A stretch of DNA of 64,000 nt from Litsea cubeba (GCA_012931725.1 CM022955.1:18557500-18621499), one strand, 5' to 3'. Shown: positions 43,668 through 56,257, numbered from the stretch's first letter. Numbers and translations are program-made. The notes: generated from the letters alone by a model not told the origin.

Positions 43668-44836
43668 CTAGTGACCAAGATAACATGGTTTGTAAACTTA
43701 AGAAGTCCATTTATGGACTTAAGCAAGCATCTAGAGCATGGAATATCAAGTTTAATCAGGCAGTCAAATCTTTTAGCTTTGATAAAAACATTAATGAACC
43801 ATGTGTGTATAAGAAAGGAAGTGGAAAAGCAGTTGCATTTTTAGTTCTATATGTAGATGACATATTGCTCATTGGAAATGATGTAGGTATATTGTCATCT
43901 ACAAAGGTTTGGTTATCCTTTCAATTTCAGATGAAGGATTTGGGTGAGGCCAGCTATATCTTAGGGATCAAGCTTTTGCGTGATCGCAAGAATAAGATGC
44001 TATCCATATCCCAATCTTCATACATTGAGAAGATATTTGTCAAATTTAACATGCATGACTCCAAGAAGGGCCTCCTACCTTCTAGACATGGAGTACCACT
44101 GTCTCGAGATCAATGTCCAAAGACATCTGAAGAGATAGAGAGCATGAGAAGAGTTCCATATGCATCCGCTGTTGGAAGCCTCATGTATGCTATGTTATGT
44201 ACTATACCAGATATTTGCTTTACCGTTGGCATGGTTAGCAGATATCAGTCAAACCCTGGACCTATGCATTGGACAGTTGTTAAGCATATATTCAAGTATC
44301 TTTGGAGAATGAAAGATTATATGCTAACCTTTCGAGCAGATGATCTAACGCCATTGGCGTATACAGACTCTGATTTTCAATCTGATAGTGAAGCCAGAAA
44401 GTCTACTTCAGGATACGTCTTTACTCTGTCAGGAGGGGCTATATCATGGAGAAGTGTCAAGCAATCATGTACTGCTGATTCTACCATGGAAGCAGAGTAT
44501 GTGGCGGCATCGGAAGCTGCAAAGGAAGCAGTATGGCTCAGAAAATTCCTATTGGAATTGGGAGTTATTCCTGCAGTGCAAAAACCGATCGTCATGTACT
44601 GCGATAACACTGGTGCTGTAGCACAGTGCAAAGAGCCCAGGAATCACAAGAAAGGCAAGCACATTCAGAGAAAGCACCACTTGATCCGAGAATTCATTCA
44701 GGATGGAGAAATAGTGGTGGAGCATATTGCTTCAGCAAATAACTTAGCTGACCCATTCACTAAGACTCTTACTGAGAAAGTCTTCACTTCTCATGTTGAG
44801 TCTATGGGTGTTAGGTTAGGAAGTAGTGATCGTTAG
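43668..44836 (+). pseudogene. Copia reverse transcriptase second half and RNase H
   Basis: Reading resumes in frame with the interrupted reverse transcriptase: MVCKLKKSIYGLKQASRAWN, then the catalytic box YVDDILL. RNase H follows with YTDSDFQSDSEARKSTSGYV, TMEAEYVAASEAAKEAVWL and YCDNTGAV, ending at TAG 44834-44836. This 3' part has no stop or frameshift. A purine-rich tract (agtgcaagtgggagttt) directly precedes the 3' LTR. Confidence 0.92.
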
Positions 44837-44850
44837 TGCAAGTGGGAGTT

Positions 44851-46870
44851 TGTTGGGATTGGTGTATGCCCTAAAGCCAACTAGCTGCACTCTCATCTTT
44901 TGTTACTGGATATTTACTGGTTATTTAATGGAATGACTCTTTTCTCCTTAAACATGTATATATGTATGGTTGTGTAAGGCCCATTGTTTCTGGTAAATGA
45001 ATTAGGCGTGTAGTGTCTACACACAGATAGGTCTAATTCATGGATGCTGGAAACAACATATTTGTTCATAACTGAGAGATGGAGCCGGGCACTTCATCTT
45101 GGTATAAGTTATAATGAGAGACTCTCCTGTATTCAAGGTGACTTACCTAAGTCATGGGAGAACTTTCCCGAATTTATCTCATTAGTGCATATGCAATGCA
45201 TTGAACAGGACCATGGTAGGTGTGATCTCTAAAATAGTATTATCACTGAGAGAGATCAAGTCACCTCATGCTACTGAGTGACCAGTGCTCTTAATCTTGA
45301 GCATTTGTTGATGAACTGACGAAGTCAAGTTCTTGTGCTTTAATTCACTGTGGGTGAGATTCTTTTCATGGGTCAACAGCTCTGTGTTTTGGGTACTCGG
45401 ACTTGATCAGTTGAGACGTGCAGATGCAATAAAGAATCTATGCCATCTAATGATGGAATGATCGTCCCCTTAGAATTATCCGATTAATCATCAAAATCTA
45501 AGATCTTAGTATATGGATGTTCCATATGGATATTGAACTTGTGGGTCGCTCCCTGGACCAAGAGAATGATATCCGGATGATGATTATGTTAAGGATATAA
45601 AGTTTTAAGGTTTAGATGTAATCAAGAAGGTTGATGGTACATCGGATAACCTGACTTGATTATGGATGTTACATAGAGGGGCATTTAGGTCATTTTACTT
45701 AGTAGGTCGAAGACAACTGTCATTTAATGACGAGCTTATTATATTATATATTTGTCCCTGGAGTTCAATCATAACTCTTTAGTGGAATGAGTTAAGGTTA
45801 AAATGGTCTTTATGTTGCTATGGGTTTAGCATGGACATTTTGGTCATTTTGGGAGCCAAGGGCAAATATGTCTTTTGGTCCATTCCCTAGTCACTTTCCA
45901 AGATTGGCATGGTTTCCTAAAATGTTTAGATGATATATGGTTGAATTATTTTAGTGAAAAAATAATTTTGAGTTTAAATTCAAATAGGCCTTTGATGGCA
46001 TACATGAATTTAATTCTAGATAAATTATTAGTGGGCCATGGTGTGCATTAGTATGTGAGACGTCCATAATGGGATTTCCATGGGTAAGGTTTCCAATTTT
46101 GAGTAGGTCTCTCTACTTGGAAGGTTGGACTCCTCTTTGGATTAGTATTCCTATTAGAAAGTTTCCTTTTTGAATTAGAAACTTAAATTAGTAAGTGTTG
46201 TGCAACTAGGATTACTAATTGCCAAAGTTTATGGGAAGTTCCATAGTTTCCTTTTCTAATTGGAGTGTTTCTTAAAGGAAATAAGTCTTTAGATTATACT
46301 TTCCTTTTAGGACATCTATGAGAATTAGAAGAGATAGCTTTTTAGGAAAGGATTCCCAAAGTTTCTATAAAAAAAGGATGATGCTCCCACCTTTGGACGT
46401 CCAACACTAAGAAGCATAATATTCCACACGTTCAGCCCCCTTTGTTCTTCTTTGAAGATAGTTCAAGGTCTGAGAATTTTTCCATAGAAAATAGTTCTCA
46501 AAACCCATCTAGAAACCTAGATTAAGATCCCACCATCTTAGCCAATCAGATTTGGAAGTGAGATAGAGAAGAAGATCAAAGGCAATTCTACTGCAGAAAA
46601 TTCCAGCAAGTTGTTTGGTAATTGCAAGTCTGAGTTCAGCCATTTGGATCTATTTTTTCAAAGATTTGAAGTCTACAAATCTTCAAGGTAATAGTCTTCT
46701 TGATTCTCATTTAATTATACACTTGTTGGTCATGAATTCATGGAGTTCTTTTGCGATCACTATGGCTGATTTATGCTGCCAAATCAGATTTTTTAAAATC
46801 TGTCATGTTACAAATCAGCCATGAACGTCTTCCCCTAGTGATGTTCAGATCTGAATCGCAGTTTCTTTCA
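44851..46870 (+). repeat. 3' LTR of the copia element
   Basis: It starts tgttgggattggtgtatgcc and ends cgcagtttctttca. Near identity with 31270-33287 throughout shows a fairly recent insertion. Confidence 0.95.
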
Positions 46871-46875
46871 AAAAC

Positions 46876-47200
46876 TTGTCATTTTTCACATTTTCGAAAG
46901 TTGTTAACTACGAAATCTAATGTTATTTTAATAGTAATATTAATGTGAAGTAAGAATTAATTTAAAATATCAATATGGTAATATTAATAATAATTTACAT
47001 TACATATGCTTTATGGCAATGGATCATCACTCAATTGCTGGGAGAGAAAGGGAGGATGGAGTGCAGAGAAAGGAGAAGAGGAAAGGAGGAAGGAAAGAGA
47101 GGGAGAAGGAGGAGGAGTGGGGGCAGCAGGCTATTGTGGGTGAGATGGAGTGGGGGTTACAGGGAGGGTGGAAAGTGAGGAGGAGGTGATGGGCGCCTGC
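46876..47200. other. AT-rich then GA-rich DNA between two retroelements
   Basis: No gene is seen. The GA-rich part (47040-47130) shares a stretch including gagaagaggaaaggaggaag with 58890-58910, and gatgggcgcctgc occurs at both 47188 and 58822. The Athila-like element therefore inserted into a GA-rich repeated region that continues at 58335. Confidence 0.6.
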
Positions 47201-47205
47201 ACAGT

Positions 47206-48684
47206 TGATATGCATGGCATAATACTGATAACTACCCTTTTATTTGAATTTACTAGTTGTTTATTTTGTCTTAAATGTTCTAATTATAGCATTTTTCTTA
47301 TTATGCAGGAATTAGAAGGCGCTGAGCATATTTGAGCTTAATTCGGAGAGGTTTAAAGCTAAAGTCCCATTTGAGAAAAGATATACACAAAGAGTATTTA
47401 AGCTTGTTGGAGGAGAGATGGAATTTCAAGTTAGAGGTCATGAGTTCAAGACTTGGCACAATTTATTTTTTATTTTTATTTTTGGAGATCGAATTTGGTG
47501 GCCCCCACCATATCTAATGCTTGCTAATGGTTGCTAAAAATTAGCAATCAACTTTAAAAGAAGGGAAGGAATCTCATGGACATCAATAAGAATGCTATTC
47601 TTTAGCAAGTGATCAAATCATGAAGGAAAGAAGATTTTCGGAATTATAGTCATCCTGCGCAAGCTTTACTATTTTGACCATAACTTGTGACTCAAGAGTC
47701 CGATTAAGGCAAGATCAGATGCGTTGGAAAGAGGACTCAAAGGAGAAGAATATCATGTCTCACGAGGATCTCCCAATTCTGACGTTTTTGGGGTCAAAAC
47801 AGGCTGTCAATTGGAGGGATATGGGGGATGACGAATTTGAAAGATTTATCTTTCTTTTTCTTCTTGTATTTTTTTCTTTTTAAGGGGAGGCTCTCTCTTG
47901 CTCCAAAAGTACTTTAATTTTTCTTTAATCTTTGTTAGAAAGTGAAGGTGGAGATTGAGTGGTGTAATAAACAACTTTGAAGGCTTTCAATAATGGAGAT
48001 TTGCTTCTTTATTGTTGTTTGTTCTACAATGCTTGGCTAATCCGTGGATTAGGGTGGAGGAGGAAACCAAAACCGGTGAGATCGTTCCTTATTCTTCTAT
48101 GTCTTTCCCTCATTATGCTTAGTGATTTAATAGATTCTCCTTCATGAATGTTATTCAACTTTTGATTTTGTAAAGATTATTTGGAATATCTTTTACTTTT
48201 ATGCTTGATCTTGACATATCATGTTTTGGTTAAATTCATTTAATGGTTTGTGCTTGATCTTGATAAATAGTTATTAGATTTTCAACATATTGAAGTGAAG
48301 GGAGTCTTAGGTACTAATTAGAGAATTTAATTTGTAAGAAAAAAAAGTTTTCAAAGCTAAATCTTCCGATCCAAGGCAGTTGCTTGCACATTGGATTGAG
48401 TTTTGTTGGGATAAGACTATGATGTAATTTTGGAATGATTAAATCTATTTTGGTGAAATCCAATACCCTGATCTCTCTTTCTCTGATTAGTTTGTGTTTA
48501 GATTTCCTTTGATATCATTTTAGTTATTAATTTCTTGATTAATTGTGGTTTTAAATCCCTAGTGTGAAAACTGATCGAAGATTTTTGGATCTTGTTTCTA
48601 CAAATCTCTGTGGATCGACCCGTATTTGCCATTATCTACTTAATAGATAGTTGTGTGATTGCGGTTAATAATTTGAGCACATCA
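47206..48684 (+). repeat. 5' LTR of the Athila-like element
   Basis: 1,479 bp, starting TGATATGCATGG and ending GAGCACATCA. Its termini form the imperfect inverted pair TGATATGC/GCACATCA. Small ORFs recur in both LTRs and show no domain. Confidence 0.95.
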
Positions 48685-48689
48685 AATTT

Positions 48690-48707
48690 TGGCGCCGTTG
48701 CCGGGGA
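48690..48707 (+). promoter_or_regulatory. Primer-binding site, Asp type
   Basis: The sequence tggcgccgttgccgggga lies five bases after the LTR. It is the standard Athila-type site complementary to aspartate tRNA. Confidence 0.92.
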
Positions 48708-49773
48708 TTTGTTCTTGAAAACAGTTTCAAAAATCTAATTTCTGATTTTTACTCTAGTTTAGTTTAGGATTTTATTTTATTACTTTTTAAACAAAAAAAA
48801 AAGAAAATTTCCTTTTAGGATATTAGCTATTTAGCATTTTTTTTTCTTACTTTGGTATTGTTGATTTTGCAGGATTAAAGAAAGAAAGAAGTTACTAGAT
48901 TTGGAGCACAAAGAATCTTCGATTAAGTTGCCAAAAAAAAAAAAAAAAAAGAGAAGAATCTTGCAAAGAAACATACTCAAAGCGGGAAAGAAATTTTTGT
49001 TTTAGTAGTAGTTTTTTTTTTTTTTAGATCCATTGTGGTAGGACTTCCAAAGTGTAATAATTTTAATTATTTTTAAATTTTGGGAAGGTCCAAATTGTAA
49101 TAGTTAGGGGCAGGGAAGGACGACAGTTGGACGATACTGTCTCTGCACCTCGGGTTGGTACACTGAGTCTAGGTATCAGTGGCCCGAGTCGACTCAATAG
49201 ATCTTCCCCCATCTTGAGTGGGAGGTGAGTACTGAAACCCTACCCACGCCCCTTCAGTAAGTGGGTTAATTCATGGTTGTTGAAATTTGGCAAAAGTGTG
49301 ATTGATTGAATGTCACACAATAATTAAATTGGAATCACACACTTAGTAAGGGCATTCACCCCCAAAAGATAAGGACCGGATTTCATCACCGGATTCTTGC
49401 CCATTAAGTTAACCACACCCCACTTTAGATACCAAGCCAATAATTTAAAATCAATTAGACATTGGCCCTTGGATCTTCGAGCTCATTAGGACGAAGACCA
49501 TCAAAGGTTGCACCAATTGCGTTATTTGACCAAAGTTGATCTAAGAAATGCCTTGTCCAGAGTGTGGAGACAGCTAGACTGTTCGAGGCAAGGGTCCTTC
49601 AAACGGATTAATTAAATAATCCTACCCTTACCTGGGGGCTGATCTATCAACTAAGGTTTCATAATACCGGATTGGAGGCCTAGGTGCACTCTTCAACTAG
49701 TTAGGAGCTGTCTAGTTGACATAGGCTAACCCATTAGATTATTGGTGTGTTAACATTAAGGTGTGCTTGGTTT
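48708..49773 (+). other. Leader of the Athila-like element
   Basis: About 1 kb of untranslated sequence with A- and T-runs near 48930 and 49010. The block at 49551-49693 recurs inverted at 1005-1147, so it is conserved between separate elements. Confidence 0.8.
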
Positions 49774-51579
49774 ATGCAAACTTGGACACGTGAGAGAGGT
49801 CGTCTTGACCGAGTTGAATTATTTGAGATACCCATCAAGTTTGTCGAAAGTTTCTCAATTGATCCCAAAATGGAAAACCGAGAGAGAACTCTGAATGAGA
49901 TGTTTGCACCCGCTTCTGCTACCCCACCCACTTGCATAGTTCTACCTGCAACCACTGCAGCCCAATTTGAGATTAGAGCTGCTACCATTAACATGCTTCC
50001 TAAGTTCCATGGTTTTGAGAGTGAGCAACCTTACATCCATTTGAACAAATTTCTGACAATTTGTCAGACATTTAAAAATCAGAACTTGGATGAACATAAT
50101 GTCAAGTTAAGGCTCTTTCCCCTATCCTTAGAAGATCATGCTGCGGCATGGTTGAATTCTCTTGCTCCTAATTCCATAACAACATGGGATGGTTTGTCAA
50201 AGAAGTTCATGGCAAAATTTTACCCAATGGCCAAGACAGAGAAAATGAAGGATGCCATTAGGAACTTTAGGGGACGACTTGATGAAGAGTTTTCTCAAAC
50301 TTGGGAAAGGTTCCATGACCTTCTAGTTAAATGCCCACACCACGGGCTTGACAAAGCCCAGTTGGTCCACTTCTTCTATAGAGGATTAACCACTGCACAA
50401 CGTACATTGATTGAGTCTATGCACAAAGGGAAATTTATGAATCAGACTCCCAATCAAGCGTACGACTTTCTCGTAGAGCTGGCTGAAAATTCGCAAAACT
50501 GGAGTAGCAATGATGGAGGATATGAGAGAGAAGAGATAGGGTCTAGAAAGCAAGGACTTTATGAGATGAAAACAGATCCTGATCTCAAAAATGTTATGGC
50601 TAGTCTGGTCAATGGGGTGAACAATCTAAGTAAGAAATTTGATGCATTTACAGTGGTGGCCAACAGGAACCCCCAACAAGACTAGGATTCTTTGATGAAT
50701 GTTGCATCTGAACCAAGTGCGATGTGTGTCCTTTGTGATAGTTCTGAGCACATGGTGGAGTGCTGCCCAAATTTGTCGGTCGTTAAAGCTGAGCAAGCCA
50801 ATGCCATCAATGGATATAGTACCTTTAGGAAACCTACACCAAATTCTTTTAGTCAGACGTACCATCCTGACAATAGGTTTCACCCAAATTTCTCCTATAG
50901 GCAGAGTGAGCCTATTCAGCAACAAAGTGGTGGTCCTCCGGGTTTCCAAAGGAACTTTTCAAGGCAAGGCTCTTCTCAGTACCCTCAGACGAACCAAGCT
51001 TTGGTTCCTCAACAGCCATATGTTGCTCCTCAACAGCCCAACAACTGTAGAACTCTAGTTCCTGACCCAATGGGAAATTACTCTCCCTCTGTCCCGCAAC
51101 AGTCTTCATCTTTGGAAACTATGATGACTGATATGATGAAGCTGCAACAACAATTCATCCAACAGCAGCAGCAAACCAACACAGCCCAAGCCCAGTTGAA
51201 TCAGGCTACTGCCCAGGCCATTGCCAAGATGGAAGTCCAACTTGGCCAGTTAGCGATTTCAGTAGGAGGGAGAGAGAAAGGGCAGTTTCCAAGTCAAACA
51301 GTTCCTAATCCAAAGGTACAGCCCAATGTTCAGAATGCTCTTAGAGGTCAATTTGGAATAGATAGTACTCCAGGACTACCCCATGATGAGGTACAAGCTA
51401 TCCACACCTTGAGGTCTGGCAAGCAAGTGGACAACCAAGTCAAAATGCCTGAGGAAATGAATGTAAATGTGGGTGAACCAAATAAGGACAAGGGGGACAA
51501 GGGGCAAGATGTCCAAGAGAAAGGGGAGATGAACCAGGCTCCTTATCCCCAGCGACATAACATTTTGAGGGGATCTTAG
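49774..51579 (+). pseudogene. gag: gag of the Athila-like element, one internal stop
   Basis: Gag builds the particle. The first in-frame ATG is 49774; 49870 (MENRERTLNEMF) is an alternative start. The retrotransposon gag domain covers about 49990-50480 (PKFHGFESEQPYIHLNKFL, AAAWLNSLAPNSITTWDGL, KCPHHGLDKAQLVHFFYRGL). A TAG at 50683-50685 interrupts the frame, which continues open to TAG 51577-51579. The second part contains a CCHC knuckle, CVLCDSSEHMVECC, then a proline/glutamine-rich region and HTLRSGK, typical of Athila gag ends. The internal stop would yield a gag without its zinc knuckle unless read through. Confidence 0.88.
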
Positions 51580-51581
51580 AG

Positions 51582-54500
51582 GTGTTTAAGAATGTTCAAA
51601 TCAATATCCCTCTCTTGGATGCCATCAAGCAGATACCTTCATATTCCAAATTTTTGAAAGATCTGACCACTCTTAAGAGAAAGACTTCTGTCCCTAGGGA
51701 GGCTGTGATGGCAGCTCAAGCTTCAGGGTTGATCCAACAAACAATTGTTCCCAAATATAAAGACCCTGGATGCCCTACAATCTCTATCAGAATTGGAGAC
51801 ACAATGGTTGATAAATGTCTTTTGGATCTTGGGGCAAGTGTGAACCTTTTGCCTTACTCAGTTTACAAACAGTTAGGTTTGGGGGAGCTCAAGCCCACAG
51901 ATATAACTTTGAGTCTAGCAGATCGGTCAGTTAAGGTTCCCAAGGGAATAGTGGAGGATGTCATAATAAAGGTGAATGAGTTCTATTTCCCTGCAGACTT
52001 CGTTGTACTAGATACCGAACCTGTCATGAATCCGGGTCGTCACATTCCTGTGATTTTGGGCCGCCCATTCCTTGCCACTTCCGATGCAGTTATCAGATGT
52101 AGGAATGGAGTAATGACATTGGCCTTCGGTAACATGAAGTTGGAATTGAATGTCTTTAATAATGGATTCCAATCCCTTGAGATGGATGATGAGGAAGAGG
52201 TGAACATGATTGATGTCCTGATAGGTCAAACAATACAACAGTCTTGTTATCATGACCCTTTGGAACAATGTTTGGCCCAATTCAACTTTGATATTGACAT
52301 TGATGAATCCATTCGCGGGGTCAATGCAATGTTGGACTCAGCCCCTCAAATGGATATTGGCCGTTGGAGAGAGAGAATAGAGCCCTTACCGGTTTCCACT
52401 TCGGTACCCGTGCCTTCCATTGTCGAGCCTCCTAAGCTAGAGCTCAAACCATTGCCTGAGTCATTAAAGTATGCTTTCCTTGGTAATGCGGAGACATTAC
52501 CTGTCATCATTGCCTCAGATTTAGAGAAAGATCAAGAGGGGAAGTTACTTGGTGTGCTTCGCACTCATCAAGAAGCTATTGGGTGGACCATTGCTGACAT
52601 CAAAGGGATTAGCCCCTCTGTGGTAATGCACCAAATTTATCTTGAAGAAAATGCAAAACCCTCAAGAGAACCACAAAGGCGGCTAAATCCAGTTATGAAG
52701 GAAGTAGTTCGGAGTGAAGTGATGAAACTACTAGATGCAGGTATTATATACCCCATCTCTGATAGTAAGTGGGTTAGCCCAGTCCAAGTTGTACCCAAGA
52801 AGTCTGGTGTCACTGTAGTTGCCAACCAACACAATGAATTGGTCCCCACTCGTGTCCAAACTGGTTGGAGAGTGTGCATTGACTATCGAAAGTTGAATGC
52901 CATGACTAGGAAGGACCATTTTCCCTTACCTTTCATTGATCAGATGTTGGAGCGTCTAGCTGGTCATGCATACTACTGCTTCTTAGATGGTTATTCTGGA
53001 TATAACCAAATTCCAATTGCCCCTGAGGATCAAGAGAAAACAACATTCACCTGTCCCTTTGGCACATTTGCCTATAGACGCATGCCTTTTGGGCTATGCA
53101 ATGCACCCGCGACATTTCAACGGTGCATGTTAAGTATTTTCTCTGACATGGTGGAGAGGTTTTTGGAAGTCTTCATGGATGATTTCTCTGTCTTTGGGTC
53201 TAGCTTTGAAGAATGTTTATCTCATTTGACACTTGTGCTAAAGAGATGTGAAGAAAAGAACTTAGTACTCAATTGGGAGAAGTGTCATTTCATGGTGCAA
53301 TCGGGAATTGTCTTGGGACACATAGTGTCAAAGAAAGGAATAGAAGTTGATAAGGCAAAGGTCGATTTAATTGCAAACCTACCACCTCCTAAGACAGTGA
53401 GGGAGGTGAGATCCTTCTTGGGCCATGCTGGCTTTTACCGTCGTTTTATCAAGGACTTCAGTAAGATCTCGAAACCTCTGTGTGATTTGTTGTCCAAAGA
53501 TGCTTCATTTGAATTTACTCCTGATTGCTTGGCTGCCTTTGAAAAGCTAAGGACGGAATTGACCTCAACACCTATCATTCGGCCTCCTGATTGGACTCTG
53601 CCGTTTGAGGTCATGTGTGATGCCTCCAATTATGCAATTGGTGCCATCTTAGGGCAAAGAGTTAATAAGCTTCCTCATGTGATTCATTACGCTAGTAAGA
53701 CTCTGAACGACGCTCAACTCAACTATTCCACCATGGAAAAGGAGTTGTTGGCAGTCGTATTTGCTCTGGAAAAGTTTAGACCCTACCTGATAGGCTCAAA
53801 AGTCATTGTATTTACTGATCATGCTGCCCTTAAGTACCTTCTCACAAAGAAGGATGCGAAAGCTAGGCTGATTCGGTGGATTCTCTTATTACAAGAATTT
53901 GATCTCGAGATTCGAGATAAGAAAGGGTCAGAAAATGTGGTGGCTGATCATGTGTCCCGATTACTTGTAGAGCCTACTGTTGAGTCCTTGCCTATCTTAG
54001 AAACATTTCCTGATGAGCAACTTATGTCAGTCTCACATGCTGAAATCCCATGGTATGCAGACATTGTGAATTACCTTGTTACAGAGCAAATGCCAAGTTC
54101 TTGGACTAAGCAAGAAAAGTGTCGTTTTCTATCTATGGCAAAATGGTATTTTTGGGATGAGCCGTATTTGTTCAAGTATTGCCCCGACCAGATCATTCGA
54201 CGGTGCATCCCCAACTGTGACCAAAGAAAAATTCTTGCATTTTGTCATGACCACGCTTGTGGAGGACATTTTGGGGCAAAGAAAACCGCTGCAAAAGTTT
54301 TGCAGTGTGGATTTTATTGGCCATCCTTATTCCGTGATTCACATGATTATTGCAAAACCTGTGATCGTTGTCAACGATTAGGGAGAATCACAAAACGGAA
54401 TGAGATGCCCCAACACCCAATCCTGATAATCGAAATTTTTGATGTTTGGGGCATTGACTTCATGGGCCCTTTCCCAGTGTCATATGGCTATCAATACATT

Positions 54501-55343
54501 CTAGTTGCTGTGGATTACGTGTCAAAATGGGTGGAGGCAATAGCTTGCAAAACAAATGACCACAAGGTGGTAGTTCAGTTTCTCAAGGAAACCGTGTTTG
54601 CTCGTTTTGGTATTCCCCGTGCAATCATCAGTGATGGGGGAAAGCATTTCTGTAATCGGGTCTTTGCGGCCTTGATGGGGAAATACTTTATTACTCATAA
54701 AGTAGCCACCTCATATCATCCACAGACGAGCGGTCAGGTTGAAATCTCCAACAGAGAGATTAAGACCATCCTTGAGAAGACAGTCAATCCCACTAGAAAG
54801 GACTGGTCATTGCGCTTGAGTGATGCTCTGTGGGCATATAGGACCGCATATAAGACTCCAATCGGAATGTCCCCTTATAGATTGGTCTTTGGGAAGTCTT
54901 GTCACCTCCCTGTCGAGTTGGAACATAGGGCATATTGGGCGATCAAACGCCTCAACTTTTCTCTCGATAGGGCAGGGGAGACCAGGAAACTTCAGCTTGA
55001 CGAGCTGGAAGAGCTCCGAAATGATGCATATGATTGCACCAAAATGTACAAAGACCGAATGAAAGCCATGCATGATAGGCATATTCTCAGGAAAGAATTT
55101 CACCCTGGCCAGAAAGTTCTATTGTACAATTCCAGGTTGCACTTGTTTCCTGGAAAGTTGAAGTCTCGTTGGACTGGACCTTACATTGTTCATATTGTTC
55201 ATCCCCATGGTGCGGTTGAGGTCGAAAGTCCCAAGGATGGTAATATTTTCAAAGTCAATGGTCAAAGATTGAAACCATTCTTGGAGAATGTTGTTCTGGA
55301 TGCTGAATCTATACCTCTGGATGATCCTGCTTACCAGGATTGA
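51582..55343 (+). CDS. pol: Athila-like pol polyprotein, open and apparently intact
   Basis: An uninterrupted 1,253-codon ORF in a different frame from gag; its first codons overlap the gag end, so expression would need a frameshift or the frame has been damaged at the junction. Protease has LLDLGASVNLLPYSV (D at 51825). Reverse transcriptase has CIDYRKLNAMTRKDHFPLPF, MPFGLCNAPATFQRCM and the catalytic FMDD with aspartates at 53178 and 53181. RNase H has VMCDASNYAIGAIL, STMEKELLAVVFALEKFR and FTDHAALKYLL. Integrase has an HHCC finger (HDHACGGH...CKTCDRC) and complete catalytic triad D 54456, D 54633, E 54741, with 35 residues between the last two, plus a C-terminal domain ending near LKPFLEN. 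No catalytic residue is missing. This is the only plausibly functional enzyme ORF in the window. Confidence 0.95.
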   Translation: MFKNVQINIPLLDAIKQIPSYSKFLKDLTTLKRKTSVPREAVMAAQASGLIQQTIVPKYKDPGCPTISIRIGDTMVDKCLLDLGASVNLLPYSVYKQLGLGELKPTDITLSLADRSVKVPKGIVEDVIIKVNEFYFPADFVVLDTEPVMNPGRHIPVILGRPFLATSDAVIRCRNGVMTLAFGNMKLELNVFNNGFQSLEMDDEEEVNMIDVLIGQTIQQSCYHDPLEQCLAQFNFDIDIDESIRGVNAMLDSAPQMDIGRWRERIEPLPVSTSVPVPSIVEPPKLELKPLPESLKYAFLGNAETLPVIIASDLEKDQEGKLLGVLRTHQEAIGWTIADIKGISPSVVMHQIYLEENAKPSREPQRRLNPVMKEVVRSEVMKLLDAGIIYPISDSKWVSPVQVVPKKSGVTVVANQHNELVPTRVQTGWRVCIDYRKLNAMTRKDHFPLPFIDQMLERLAGHAYYCFLDGYSGYNQIPIAPEDQEKTTFTCPFGTFAYRRMPFGLCNAPATFQRCMLSIFSDMVERFLEVFMDDFSVFGSSFEECLSHLTLVLKRCEEKNLVLNWEKCHFMVQSGIVLGHIVSKKGIEVDKAKVDLIANLPPPKTVREVRSFLGHAGFYRRFIKDFSKISKPLCDLLSKDASFEFTPDCLAAFEKLRTELTSTPIIRPPDWTLPFEVMCDASNYAIGAILGQRVNKLPHVIHYASKTLNDAQLNYSTMEKELLAVVFALEKFRPYLIGSKVIVFTDHAALKYLLTKKDAKARLIRWILLLQEFDLEIRDKKGSENVVADHVSRLLVEPTVESLPILETFPDEQLMSVSHAEIPWYADIVNYLVTEQMPSSWTKQEKCRFLSMAKWYFWDEPYLFKYCPDQIIRRCIPNCDQRKILAFCHDHACGGHFGAKKTAAKVLQCGFYWPSLFRDSHDYCKTCDRCQRLGRITKRNEMPQHPILIIEIFDVWGIDFMGPFPVSYGYQYILVAVDYVSKWVEAIACKTNDHKVVVQFLKETVFARFGIPRAIISDGGKHFCNRVFAALMGKYFITHKVATSYHPQTSGQVEISNREIKTILEKTVNPTRKDWSLRLSDALWAYRTAYKTPIGMSPYRLVFGKSCHLPVELEHRAYWAIKRLNFSLDRAGETRKLQLDELEELRNDAYDCTKMYKDRMKAMHDRHILRKEFHPGQKVLLYNSRLHLFPGKLKSRWTGPYIVHIVHPHGAVEVESPKDGNIFKVNGQRLKPFLENVVLDAESIPLDDPAYQD

Positions 55344-56218
55344 TTGAACACTGGATCTGACAGTGTATTTTCTGTGTATATTATGTACAGTAATTACCTG
55401 CTTTTGTTGTCTTTTATTTTGTCTAACTTTGGCATGATGTTGCAATTCCAAGTTTTTCTCAGGTGCCCTCCTGTACTTTTATCCCCCATGTTTCATTGAT
55501 CATTGCATTTCATTTATTTAAACATCGAGGACGATGTTCATGCTAGGTTGGGGGGTGAGAACAAACACACTTGTCCATCTTTAGACAAGAATTTCACACT
55601 CTTCTTGTTTGATTTTCTAGGATTTTTAGGAAAATTTTCAAAAAAAAAAAATGTTATTTGTGTTTGAGAAAGGAAACTTCAAAGAGGAATTTTTATGAAA
55701 CGAAGATACCTCGAATTTTGGAATTCTCGATGCTTTGGGCAAAAGAAAACAATGGTTTACTGTTTTGTTTAAGGAAAGGATTTTTGAAAAAGTGCTGAAT
55801 CATGATCCTTCACTTTTACACAGGTGGTATATATTTTCAAGGTTTTGAATGTGAAGCTATGATTTTCGTTGACGATTGGATTGAAAATATGATGAAAAAA
55901 CTGACCCTCAGTCTTACAGTTTCCTGGTTCAACTGGATGGATTTTATCTACAAACCGGTGAGTTAATTCGGGCACATGGAAAGGGCTGCCTATTGTTGGA
56001 AAGTAAAAAAAAAAAAAATAGTTAGAAATCTTGAAAAGAATAAAAAGTTTTGTGACTAGTTTGGGTTCGTAGCCTTTTTAACCCGAGCCAGTAAGCCCGT
56101 AGGGGTATTTACATACCTAATGCCCTAAAGCCATCTGGTTTGGGAGTCATTGGCCTAATGCTTGTTACATGGGTTAATTAGAAAGCTTAAGGGACCTAGG
56201 CGTCAAACTCACATATCT

Positions 56219-56257
<39 letters not shown>

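Larger units (their letters stand above)
31270..46870 (+). mobile_element. Ty1/copia retrotransposon split by a nested solo LTR
   Basis: An exact 5-bp duplication, aaaac (31265-31269 and 46871-46875), flanks the element. LTRs of about 2 kb are 31270-33287 and 44851-46870 and differ by only scattered substitutions. Removing the nested LTR and one ctagt leaves about 9.7 kb in copia domain order. Coding breaks are two in-frame TAG codons, one frameshift and the insertion. The lineage within copia is not assigned. Confidence 0.95.
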
